Source of the DNA: an uncultured Eubacteriales bacterium
GTDB taxonomy: Bacteria; Bacillota_A; Clostridia; Oscillospirales; Oscillospiraceae
Length of the DNA: 5,522 nucleotides
Assembly (NCBI GenBank): GCA_949739085.1
Contig: CATIYU010000023.1
Location: forward strand, 1-5,522
Reading direction: 5' to 3'
This document shows, in pieces, positions 1 to 5,420 of this stretch (position 1 is its first letter; the number at the start of each line of letters is the position of its first letter). A program made the position numbers and the translations under genes. The notes beneath the pieces were generated by a model. That model was not told the origin of the DNA. It searched no databases and saw only the letters and a program-made list of their open reading frames with translations.

Positions 1-933
1 CACCAGGAGGTGTGGAGCTACACCTCGGAACTGGCCAAGGTCATCGACCGGACCCTGGGACGGGGCGGCAACGTCATCATTCCCGCTTTCGCCGTGGGCC
101 GCACTCAGGAGATCCTGTACTTCCTCCGCCGCATCAAGCAGGAGCACTTGGTCCGCTCGGTAAACGACTTCCCCGTGTACATCGACTCCCCCCTGGCCAG
201 CAAGGCCACCACCATCTTCTGCGGCGATCTCCAGGGCTACCTGGATGACGAAGCCCTGGAGTTGGTAAAGGACGGCACCGATATGTTCTCCTTCCCTGGA
301 CTGCGCCTGACGGAGTCCCTGGAGGAGTCCAAAATGCTGAACATGGACCGCACGCCCAAGGTCATCATCTCCGCCTCTGGCATGTGCGACGCGGGACGCG
401 TCCGCCACCACCTGAAGCACAATCTCTGGCGGGAGGAGTGCTCCGTGGTGTTTGTCGGCTATCAGGGCGAGGGAACCCTGGGCCGGATGCTGCTGGAGGG
501 CGCGGAGAGCGTGAAGCTCTTCGGAGAGGAGGTATCCGTCCAGGCGGAGATCGTCAATTTCAAGGGTCTCAGCAGCCACGCCGACCGGAAGCACCTTCTG
601 GAGTGGGCCCAGTCCTTTGAGAACCCCACCCACTACTTTATCGTCCACGGCGACCGGGAGGTGGCTCCCTATTTTGCCGCCAGCCTGGAGAAATTGGGCC
701 TCAGCGCCCACGCCCCGCAGTATACCGAGATTTACGACCTGGCGGCCAACCGTCAGCTGGAGCGGGGCTACCTGCCCGAGCGGAAAATCAAAATCTCCAG
801 CGCCTACCAGCGTCTGGTGGCAGTTGGCAAGCTGCTCCAGGAGGTCATCCACCGCAGCAGAGGCCGGGCCAACAAGGATCTGGCCCGCTTTGCCGACCAA
901 ATCAAACAGCTCATCGACAAGTGGGAGGCATAG
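1..933 (+). CDS. Beta-CASP metallo-beta-lactamase fold RNase, C-terminal part (5' end outside window)
   Basis: The frame is open from base 1, so this is the last 310 residues of a longer protein. The metallo-beta-lactamase HxHxDH zinc motif should lie upstream of the window. Numbering from base 1, the visible beta-CASP and RNA-specificity landmarks are a Gly-rich strand followed by PAFAVGRTQE (about 28-37), YIDSPLA with the motif A Asp (62), SGMCDAGRVRHH with the motif B His (126-137), GLSSHAD with the motif C His (193), and the terminal zinc-ligand motif HGD (216-218). These proteins are zinc-dependent ribonucleases of the CPSF73/RNase J superfamily that act on cytoplasmic RNA. The bacterial substrate of this subgroup is not clear. 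A basic, helical tail of about 50 residues follows the RNA-specificity domain. It is probably the first gene of a run with the two downstream genes; the next start lies 9 bp past the stop. The GTG at base 10 is internal, not the start. Confidence 0.93.
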   Translation, partial: HQEVWSYTSELAKVIDRTLGRGGNVIIPAFAVGRTQEILYFLRRIKQEHLVRSVNDFPVYIDSPLASKATTIFCGDLQGYLDDEALELVKDGTDMFSFPGLRLTESLEESKMLNMDRTPKVIISASGMCDAGRVRHHLKHNLWREECSVVFVGYQGEGTLGRMLLEGAESVKLFGEEVSVQAEIVNFKGLSSHADRKHLLEWAQSFENPTHYFIVHGDREVAPYFAASLEKLGLSAHAPQYTEIYDLAANRQLERGYLPERKIKISSAYQRLVAVGKLLQEVIHRSRGRANKDLARFADQIKQLIDKWEA

Positions 934-942
934 AACGCCGCC

Positions 943-1677
943 ATGCCGAAACGCCCCCAGAACAACGGCGGGCCGCAGCTGGTCCGCTTGGACGGGCGGC
1001 TGGTATTCCTCTGGGGAGGGACGCCAGCCGCCCAGGCGGAAACCTTCCGGAATCCTTTCCACAGCGGGAACTGCTATGTGCGCCTCCAGCTTCTGGGCGT
1101 GGACTTTCCCCCTCGGGAGCTGTTCGCCCTGCTGCGCAAAGAGGCCGGAAGCCCCTTGCAGGTGATGGCGCCGCCAGAGGACTGCGCCGTACCTGTGCTG
1201 CTGGCAGGCGGATTTCAGCGCCGCCGTCGGTGTTATGAGATGACGGTCACGGCAGCTCAACTGCTGGAACCGGCGGCAGACAGTCCGCCGCCGGTCTCCT
1301 CCAGGAGAGGCGCGGCCCGCTATGACGCCTGCTGCCGGGCGCTCTACTCCTACTACAGCGAGACCCACCGGGCTGTCAGCCCACTGACCGCCAGCGAGTC
1401 CGCCTTCTCCGCCAGACTGCCGGAGGAGGCCCTCTATCAGGAGCGGAACGGTGAAATCCTCCACTTTGCCTTTGTGGAGGAAAACGAGACCGCCTATGTG
1501 GGCACAAGAGACTTGGCCGCATTTCCCAGCTTTGCCCGGGGGCTTGTGGCCTCCCGGTTCCGGCAGTTCGAGACGCTTTATTTTGAATGCGACAGCTGCG
1601 ACCCGGCGGCCATGGCGCTGAAAGCCCTCTTTGCCGCAGAACCGTCTGACATTTTGGACACCTATATTTTCCCGTAG
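943..1677 (+). CDS. Protein of unknown function, possibly with a degenerate GNAT-like C-terminal fold
   Basis: A 244-residue soluble protein with no signal peptide or membrane segment. I do not recognise a named family. The N-terminal half is rich in Arg, Ala and Pro (residues about 1-120). The C-terminal half has alternating strand and helix character: HFAFVEENETAYVGT (about 171-185), then FARGLVASRFRQF, then LYFECDSCDPAAMALKALF (about 212-230). That pattern resembles the late strands of GNAT acetyltransferases, where a residue pair near CDPAAMALK sits after the acetyl-CoA loop. No canonical Q/RxxGxG/A acetyl-CoA signature is visible, so the assignment is weak. A GGGAGG at 923-928 lies inside the end of the preceding gene, 14 bases before the ATG. 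That is a long but usable spacing, and this is the first ATG after the previous stop in the same frame. It is probably co-transcribed with its neighbours; the next gene starts 15 bp after its stop. Confidence 0.85.
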   Translation: MPKRPQNNGGPQLVRLDGRLVFLWGGTPAAQAETFRNPFHSGNCYVRLQLLGVDFPPRELFALLRKEAGSPLQVMAPPEDCAVPVLLAGGFQRRRRCYEMTVTAAQLLEPAADSPPPVSSRRGAARYDACCRALYSYYSETHRAVSPLTASESAFSARLPEEALYQERNGEILHFAFVEENETAYVGTRDLAAFPSFARGLVASRFRQFETLYFECDSCDPAAMALKALFAAEPSDILDTYIFP

Positions 1678-1692
1678 GGAGATGGAAACACT

Positions 1693-2340
1693 ATGGAAAT
1701 CAAGCGCGTCAACGGATACAGCGACCCCCGCTTTTCCAGGGAGGTCCTCTGCCAGCATGGGGCCTTCCTGGTTGACGGCGTACCCTGGTCCTTCCACATT
1801 GTCTCGGACTGTGCCGCAGTTGTCAGCGCTCCCGCCGCCAGTCAGGAGGCGTTACGGGAGGTGGTGGAGGTGTTCCGCTACTACAGCGGACATGTGACGG
1901 AGTTCTACGACGGGGCTGGGAGCAGCCTGCTGCGCCTGCCACCAGTGGAGCGGTGGGAGGTGGAGATCCTCCAGCTCCAGCCCTCCCAGTTCTCTGTGGA
2001 CCGGGAGAAGTGCGCCGCGGTGGGGGAGTTCATCCACAGGGCGGCGGACTTGATTATCCCGGTGGCGGATCTGGAGGACGGCGCACTGGCCGTTTTGGAC
2101 GGCCACACCCGCCTCTATACCGCCTGGCAGCGCGGAATCCATACCGCCATGGTCTATTACTGCGCCCAGGAGGACGAGGAGCGGACGGACACCGCCGCCT
2201 TTGTCCAGGAGGCCTGGCGGCGGGGGATTTTTCATATATGGGATATGGCGGCCTACAGTCCCGCAGAGCAGGCGGAAAAATGGATTGGCTGGTGCAACGC
2301 CTACTTTGCCGGAAAAGAGTCCGCCGGTCAGAACGGCTGA
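1693..2340 (+). CDS. Protein with ParB/sulfiredoxin-like DGHTR motif, function unknown
   Basis: A 215-residue cytoplasmic protein. Residues 117-156 read like the core of the ParB/sulfiredoxin (ParB N-terminal) fold: a strand ending IIPVADLEDG, then AVLDGHTRLYTAWQRG (about 133-148). The DGH-x-R element is the phosphate or nucleotide-binding signature of that fold, and the following helix is also typical. The rest of a ParB protein (helix-turn-helix, dimer domain) is absent, so a chromosome-partition role is unlikely. The N-terminal 115 residues form a separate mixed alpha/beta region that I do not recognise. The tail (about 185-215) is helical and Trp-rich. The start is the ATG at 1693, with a GGGAG at 1678-1682 ten bases upstream. 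It follows the previous gene by 15 bp and probably shares its transcript. The function is unknown; the fold is inferred from the motif alone. Confidence 0.85.
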   Translation: MEIKRVNGYSDPRFSREVLCQHGAFLVDGVPWSFHIVSDCAAVVSAPAASQEALREVVEVFRYYSGHVTEFYDGAGSSLLRLPPVERWEVEILQLQPSQFSVDREKCAAVGEFIHRAADLIIPVADLEDGALAVLDGHTRLYTAWQRGIHTAMVYYCAQEDEERTDTAAFVQEAWRRGIFHIWDMAAYSPAEQAEKWIGWCNAYFAGKESAGQNG

Positions 2341-2375
2341 AAAATTTCCGCCCTTTGGGGAAGTGTATATCTACT

Positions 2376-2410
2376 AATAAAAATCGCCCTGTAATTTTGC
2401 ATCACGGGCG
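2376..2410 (-). terminator. Possible minus-strand intrinsic terminator hairpin
   Basis: CGCCCTG (2385-2391) pairs with CA-GGGCG (2403-2410) with one bulged C, enclosing an 11-base loop. Read on the minus strand the stem is followed by ATTTTTATT (complement of 2376-2384), as in a rho-independent terminator. On the plus strand no T-run follows. The stem is short and no minus-strand gene is seen ending here, so it may have no terminator role, or it may block antisense transcription coming from rlmD. Confidence 0.25.
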
Positions 2411-2438
2411 CCATTGTCCGTTATTCGGCTCATTTCAT

Positions 2439-2466
2439 TTGCATCCTTGTTGCGCGACTGTAAATA
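2439..2466 (+). promoter_or_regulatory. Weak candidate promoter for rlmD
   Basis: The 149-bp gap before rlmD is AT-richer than the flanking genes. It contains TTGCAT (2439-2444) and TAAATA (2461-2466) separated by 16 bp, with an overlapping TATAGT at 2465-2470. Each hexamer matches the sigma-A consensus only partly. The position upstream of rlmD is right for a promoter, but the choice of hexamers is a guess. No riboswitch or attenuator structure is evident. Confidence 0.22.
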
Positions 2467-2478
2467 TAGTAATTGCAT

Positions 2479-2484
2479 GGGAGG
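2479..2484 (+). promoter_or_regulatory. Ribosome-binding site that fixes the rlmD start
   Basis: GGGAGG lies five bases before the ATG at 2490. The reading frame stays open far upstream, back to 1953 inside the preceding gene. This site, together with the start of recognisable TRAM-domain sequence right after the ATG, shows that translation begins at 2490 and not in the upstream open stretch. Confidence 0.7.
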
Positions 2485-2489
2485 CGCTT

Positions 2490-4115
2490 ATGCCGCATCT
2501 ATTAAAAAACCAGCTCCACACCGTCTCCATCACCGGCTACGCCGCCAGTGGGTTGGGAGTGGCCAGAATTGATGGACAGGTGGTGTTTGTCCACGGTGGG
2601 GTCCGGGGGGAGCGCTGTTCCGTGCGTATCCTGAAGGTGCTGAAAAATACCGCCTTTGGCCGGGTGGAGGCGGTTCTGGAGCCCTCCCCCGCCCGGCGGG
2701 AACCGGATTGTCCCCACTATCCCGCCTGCGGCGGCTGTGATTTCCGCCACATCTCCTACGAGGAGGAGCTGGAGGCCAAGCGCCAGCGGGTGGAGGACGC
2801 CCTCCGGCGCATCGGCGGCGTAGACAGGCCGCTGGAGGAAATACTGGGCAGTCCCCAGGTGGACGGCTACCGCAATAAGAGTCAGTTCCCTGTGAGCCCC
2901 CAAGGCCGGGCCGGGTTCTACCGCGCCCGTAGCCACGACGTGGTCCCCGCGCTGGACTGCCGTCTTCAGTCCCCCCAGGCCAACGCCGCCGCCCAGGCGG
3001 TAGAGGCGTATCTGCGGGAGTGTTCCGTCCCCGCCTACGACGAAGGCACAGGCGAGGGGCTGGTGCGGCACATCTATGTCCGGACCAACCGGAAGGGCCA
3101 GGCGCTGGTTTGTCTGGTGGTAAACGGCGACTCCCTGCCCCAGGAGCAGGAGCTGGTCCGCCGCCTCCGGGCCGCCTGCACGGGGGTGGTTGGCGTTGTA
3201 CTCAACTGCAACCGGCGGGACACCAATGTCATCCTGGGGGAGTCATACCGGACCCTCTGGGGAGAGGATACTCTGCGGGACACCCTTTGCGGGCTGGAGT
3301 TCTGTCTGTCTGTACCGTCTTTTTACCAGGTGAATCGGGAGCAGGCGGAGCGGCTGTACGGCAAGGCGGTGGAGTTTGCCGGGCTGACGGGGCGGGAGAC
3401 AGTGCTGGATCTCTACTGCGGCGCGGGAACTATTACACTGGCTATGGCGCGGTGCGCCCAACGGGTCATTGGCGCGGAAATCGTGCCTGAGGCCATCGTC
3501 AACGCCAAGGAAAACGCGGCCGTAAACAACATCCAAAATGTCCAATTTTTCCAGGGCGACGCGGGGGCCGTGGCGGCAAAGCTGGCCGCTGAGGCGGTGC
3601 GCCCCCATGCCGTCGTGGTGGACCCTCCCAGAAAGGGACTGGGCGGGGAGGTAATCCCCGCTATTGCCGCTATGGAGCCGGACCGGGTGGTATATGTCTC
3701 CTGCGACCCCGGTACACTTGCGAGAGATGTGAAACAATTTGCGGCAGCGGGGTACGTACTGGAGCGGGCGGCGGCAGTGGATATGTTCCCGAGAACGGTT
3801 CATGTGGAGACGGTGGTCCTCCTTTCCAAGGGAGAAATCGACTCGCAGAAGGTCAGGGTGGAGTTCTCGCTGGAGGATATGGATATGTCCGGGTTCCAGA
3901 AGGGCGCGACCTATGGGCAGATCAAAGCCTACGTTCTGGCGAAGTTTGGGCTGAAAGTATCCAGCCTCTACATCTCCCAGGTCAAGCGGAAATGCGGGCT
4001 GGAGGTGGGGGAGAATTATAACCTGCCAAAATCTGAAAACGTTAAGGTTCCTATTTGTCCGCCGGAAAAGGAAAAGGCAATACAGATGGCTTTGGAACAT
4101 TTTCAAATGATTTGA
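2490..4115 (+). CDS. rlmD: 23S rRNA (uracil-C5)-methyltransferase, RlmD/RlmCD (RumA) family, with C-terminal extension
   Basis: 541 residues. It transfers a methyl group from S-adenosylmethionine to C5 of a uracil in 23S rRNA (U1939 in E. coli numbering; the Firmicutes RlmCD type also modifies U747). Order of parts: TRAM RNA-binding domain (about 1-60); iron-sulfur cluster cysteines C74, C80, C83 and C157, spaced CX5CX2C plus a distal Cys; central domain; SFYQVN with the substrate Gln (about 277-282); SAM-binding LDLYCGAGT (306-314); VVVDPPRKG (375-383); nucleophile C405 in VSCDPGTLARD; and a general base Glu in HVETVVLL (E440). All key residues are intact, so it should be active. The normal catalytic core ends near residue 446. 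Residues 447-541 are an extra module, described separately. The start is the ATG at 2490, backed by a GGGAGG five bases upstream. A restriction-modification gene follows after only 15 bp. Confidence 0.95.
   Translation: MPHLLKNQLHTVSITGYAASGLGVARIDGQVVFVHGGVRGERCSVRILKVLKNTAFGRVEAVLEPSPARREPDCPHYPACGGCDFRHISYEEELEAKRQRVEDALRRIGGVDRPLEEILGSPQVDGYRNKSQFPVSPQGRAGFYRARSHDVVPALDCRLQSPQANAAAQAVEAYLRECSVPAYDEGTGEGLVRHIYVRTNRKGQALVCLVVNGDSLPQEQELVRRLRAACTGVVGVVLNCNRRDTNVILGESYRTLWGEDTLRDTLCGLEFCLSVPSFYQVNREQAERLYGKAVEFAGLTGRETVLDLYCGAGTITLAMARCAQRVIGAEIVPEAIVNAKENAAVNNIQNVQFFQGDAGAVAAKLAAEAVRPHAVVVDPPRKGLGGEVIPAIAAMEPDRVVYVSCDPGTLARDVKQFAAAGYVLERAAAVDMFPRTVHVETVVLLSKGEIDSQKVRVEFSLEDMDMSGFQKGATYGQIKAYVLAKFGLKVSSLYISQVKRKCGLEVGENYNLPKSENVKVPICPPEKEKAIQMALEHFQMI
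3828..4112 (+). other. C-terminal extension module of RlmD, possible integration scar
   Basis: Residues 447-541 of the RlmD protein lie beyond the end of the RumA catalytic core. The module begins with an acidic strand (VRVEFSLEDMDMSGFQ), followed by YGQIKAYVLAKFGLKVSSLY and ISQVKRKCGLEVGENYNLP. Its helix-turn-helix-like pattern of Gly, Leu and basic residues suggests a small nucleic-acid-binding domain. It ends CPPEKEKAIQMALEHFQMI. From memory, similar tails occur on rlmD products of other gut Clostridia. GC falls across this module: a sampled line in the gene body (2701-2760) is 37/60 GC, while 4021-4080 is 26/60, matching the low-GC gene downstream (25/60 in 4321-4380). This fits a 3' end supplied or rewritten by an inserted element, although the domain could simply be a native lineage-specific fusion. 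Confidence 0.6.
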
Positions 4116-4121
4116 GGGAGG
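4116..4121 (+). promoter_or_regulatory. Ribosome-binding site that decides the methylase start
   Basis: GGGAGG starts directly after the rlmD stop codon. Candidate starts are TTG 4122 (no spacing), ATG 4125 (three bases) and ATG 4131 (nine bases). Only ATG 4131 has normal spacing, so the gene is taken to start there. Confidence 0.65.
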
Positions 4122-4130
4122 TTGATGAGT

Positions 4131-4649
4131 ATGGCAAAGAATATGACAGAGGATGCTGTTCGCGACTTAGCTCGTGAAACCCTTGGTTTGGTTGATAGTG
4201 ATATTGCTCGTGCTGGTGTTGGGCAACTTACCACATTCAATCAACTTGGATTTCCAGGAGTAGCCGATAAACCAGATGGTTGGTATTTACCGAATAATAG
4301 AGGTGAGGTTGCCGTTGTTCTGGAAACAAAAGCGACTCGCATTTCTCTTGGCCAAACACAGGTTGATGAAGTTCTGAAAAATGTGCGCATTGTGGAAACG
4401 CAATACGAGAAAGTTGCAGGAATTTTATATAACGGAGATGATATTCGTGTATTCAAAGGGGCAAAGGAAATAAAGACGCCCACCAAGTTACAGAGCGTTA
4501 GTTATTATCTGTCTCTCTATACCGTGGATAGTATTGATAAAGAGCGTATTTATGAATTAACTGCGAAGATTAACAACAGTCTGCATTTTGAGTTCGGCAT
4601 CAAGAATTTGTATCACCATGATCTTCACAGCGTGTGCACTGGTTGCTGA
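4131..4649 (+). CDS. N-terminal fragment: PD-(D/E)XK nuclease-like domain of the broken restriction-modification gene
   Basis: This 172-residue frame is the front of the broken gene. PDG with D49 (48-50) is followed by a strand carrying E65-T-K67 in VVLETKA. This spacing and order match the PD-(D/E)XK nuclease core. SLGQTQVDEVLKN (72-84) then resembles the Gln-containing helix that follows this core in HsdR N-terminal domains. AGILYNGDDIRVFKG (96-110) is a beta hairpin typical of the same fold. The sequence is in register up to YH (161-162, codons at 4611-4616). The last ten codons are read in the wrong frame and end in CTGC before the TGA at 4647-4649, so they are not native. If this fragment is made on its own it would be a nuclease-like domain without specificity. 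The nuclease call rests on motif spacing only. Confidence 0.65.
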   Translation: MAKNMTEDAVRDLARETLGLVDSDIARAGVGQLTTFNQLGFPGVADKPDGWYLPNNRGEVAVVLETKATRISLGQTQVDEVLKNVRIVETQYEKVAGILYNGDDIRVFKGAKEIKTPTKLQSVSYYLSLYTVDSIDKERIYELTAKINNSLHFEFGIKNLYHHDLHSVCTGC

Positions 4650-5292
4650 GCGTTACGGAGCGGGCTTAAAGCATCTGAAAGATATGGGGTATGCAATATT
4701 CCACACGGCGATTCATTCTACGCTCTCTAAGTCTTTAGCAGATAGCCGCAAGCAGAATGCAAAGATCGACATCTTGCTGGAGGAGTATTCCAACATCAAA
4801 ATGAATACGACGGACAATCAAAAAGCAATCAACGATTTTATTGATTGGGTCATTGAGATTTCCAAGTGTATCAATTCAAATGAGTGGCGCGGCGAGAATG
4901 TGATGGGAATCTTCTTCAACGAATTCAACCGTTATAAGAAAAAGTCCGAGGCAGGGCAGATATTCACTCCCGAGCATATCACCGACTTTATGTATCAGAT
5001 TCTTGATGTGAATAAGGACGACTACATATTGGACGCAACCTGTGGTTCTGGCGGCTTTCTTGTAAAGGCTATGGCCAATATGATTCGAGAGGCAGGAGGA
5101 ACACAAGCGGATGCAGCGGCCGAGATTAAGTCAAGTCATCTTTACGGCATTGAGTTCGATCGCGAGATTTATGCACTGGCGTGCGCAAATATGTTGATTC
5201 ATAAAGATAGTAAAACAAATCTTGAGCAGATGGATGCTCGTACAGAGTTTGCCTGCCAGTGGATAAAATCGAAGCCTATCACAAAGTTTTGA
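4618..5292 (+). CDS. C-terminal fragment: N6-adenine DNA methylase domain, cut off at motif IV
   Basis: This frame carries the methylase part of the broken gene from the ATG at 4618 (an upstream TTG at 4588 is also in frame but encodes non-homologous sequence). The visible order is a helical bundle region with a conserved GAGLK (about 4660-4674), a helical linker with LEEYSNIKMNTTDNQ, then AGQIFTPEHITDFM (4951-4992, motif X of HsdM-type enzymes). Next come the SAM-binding motif I DATCGSGGFL (5032-5061) and LYGIEFDREIYALACANMLI (motifs II-III). The frame ends at TGA 5290-5292, just before what should be motif IV NPPY. Without motif IV the enzyme cannot methylate adenine. ATG 4618 has no ribosome-binding site in front of it, which supports a frameshift rather than a separate gene. 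Confidence 0.7.
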   Translation: MIFTACALVAERYGAGLKHLKDMGYAIFHTAIHSTLSKSLADSRKQNAKIDILLEEYSNIKMNTTDNQKAINDFIDWVIEISKCINSNEWRGENVMGIFFNEFNRYKKKSEAGQIFTPEHITDFMYQILDVNKDDYILDATCGSGGFLVKAMANMIREAGGTQADAAAEIKSSHLYGIEFDREIYALACANMLIHKDSKTNLEQMDARTEFACQWIKSKPITKF

Positions 5293-5321
5293 TGAACCCG
5301 CCGTAAGGGCCATATAAATTA

Positions 5322-5347
5322 GGAAAACCGCAAATACAAGGGTTTCC
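5322..5347. repeat. Imperfect inverted repeat near the presumed element end
   Basis: GGAAAACC (5322-5329) and GGGTTTCC (5340-5347) pair over seven of eight positions around a 10-base loop. It lies 16 bp inside the presumed junction, where recombinase-binding sequence would be expected, but it could also arise by chance. Confidence 0.35.
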
Positions 5348-5378
5348 ACGCATAAAGAACATTTTGATATTTCGGAGG

Positions 5379-5418
5379 GAAGTAACAGCTTGGTGCAACA
5401 ACGCCATGCTGTTACTTC
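5379..5418. terminator. Strong hairpin next to the recombinase stop codon
   Basis: GAAGTAACAGC (5379-5389) is a perfect 11-bp inverted repeat of GCTGTTACTTC (5408-5418). After one T-T mismatch it extends by TGG/CCA, leaving a 10-base loop. On the plus strand it is followed by TTTT (5419-5422), which overlaps the complement of the recombinase stop codon. On the minus strand it begins two bases after the stop and is followed by CCCTCC, with no T-run. It probably ends or shields transcription between the element and the methylase, working better on plus-strand transcripts. A recombinase-binding role is the alternative. Confidence 0.55.
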
Positions 5419-5420
5419 TT

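Larger units (their letters stand above)
4131..5306 (+). pseudogene. Broken nuclease-methylase restriction-modification gene (N6-adenine DNA methylase)
   Basis: Two out-of-register reading frames here join into one protein family: an N-terminal PD-(D/E)XK-like domain followed by a HsdM-type N6-adenine DNA methylase. Such enzymes methylate adenine in a target sequence, and those with a fused nuclease (Type IIG-like) also cleave unmethylated DNA. The first frame runs to 4649. The methylase frame takes over at about 4617, and the register is lost again at about 5287, giving a TGA at 5290-5292. One extra base there would restore VLMNPP, which is motif IV, but a TAA then falls where the aromatic residue should be (5304-5306). 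Everything after motif IV, including any target-recognition domain, is missing from the window. The gene is low in GC compared with the chromosomal part and sits 15 bp behind rlmD. The downstream serine recombinase suggests that an insertion cut it off. The frameshifts could be real decay or sequencing errors. Confidence 0.8.

Noticed and set aside
2345..2365. Small hairpin-like TTCC/GGAA stretch just after the 2340 stop
   Set aside because: Only a few pairs with a bulge and no T-run behind it, so it is too weak to call a terminator for the upstream genes.
1953..2489. Open reading frame extending rlmD upstream by about 180 codons
   Set aside because: It overlaps the 1693-2340 gene in another frame, its translation is Gly/Arg/Pro-rich shadow sequence, and a good ribosome-binding site and the TRAM domain place the start at 2490.
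2502..3071. 189-codon minus-strand open frame opposite the rlmD 5' half
   Set aside because: Shadow of the coding strand; Gly-rich with no recognisable motif or ribosome-binding site.
3243..4106. 287-codon minus-strand open frame opposite rlmD
   Set aside because: It is antisense to clear RlmD motifs. Its translation shows no domain, and long antisense frames are common in GC-rich genes.
4588..4617. TTG start at 4588 for the methylase-domain frame
   Set aside because: The ten codons before ATG 4618 overlap the real nuclease-domain coding sequence in the other frame, so they are not native to the protein.
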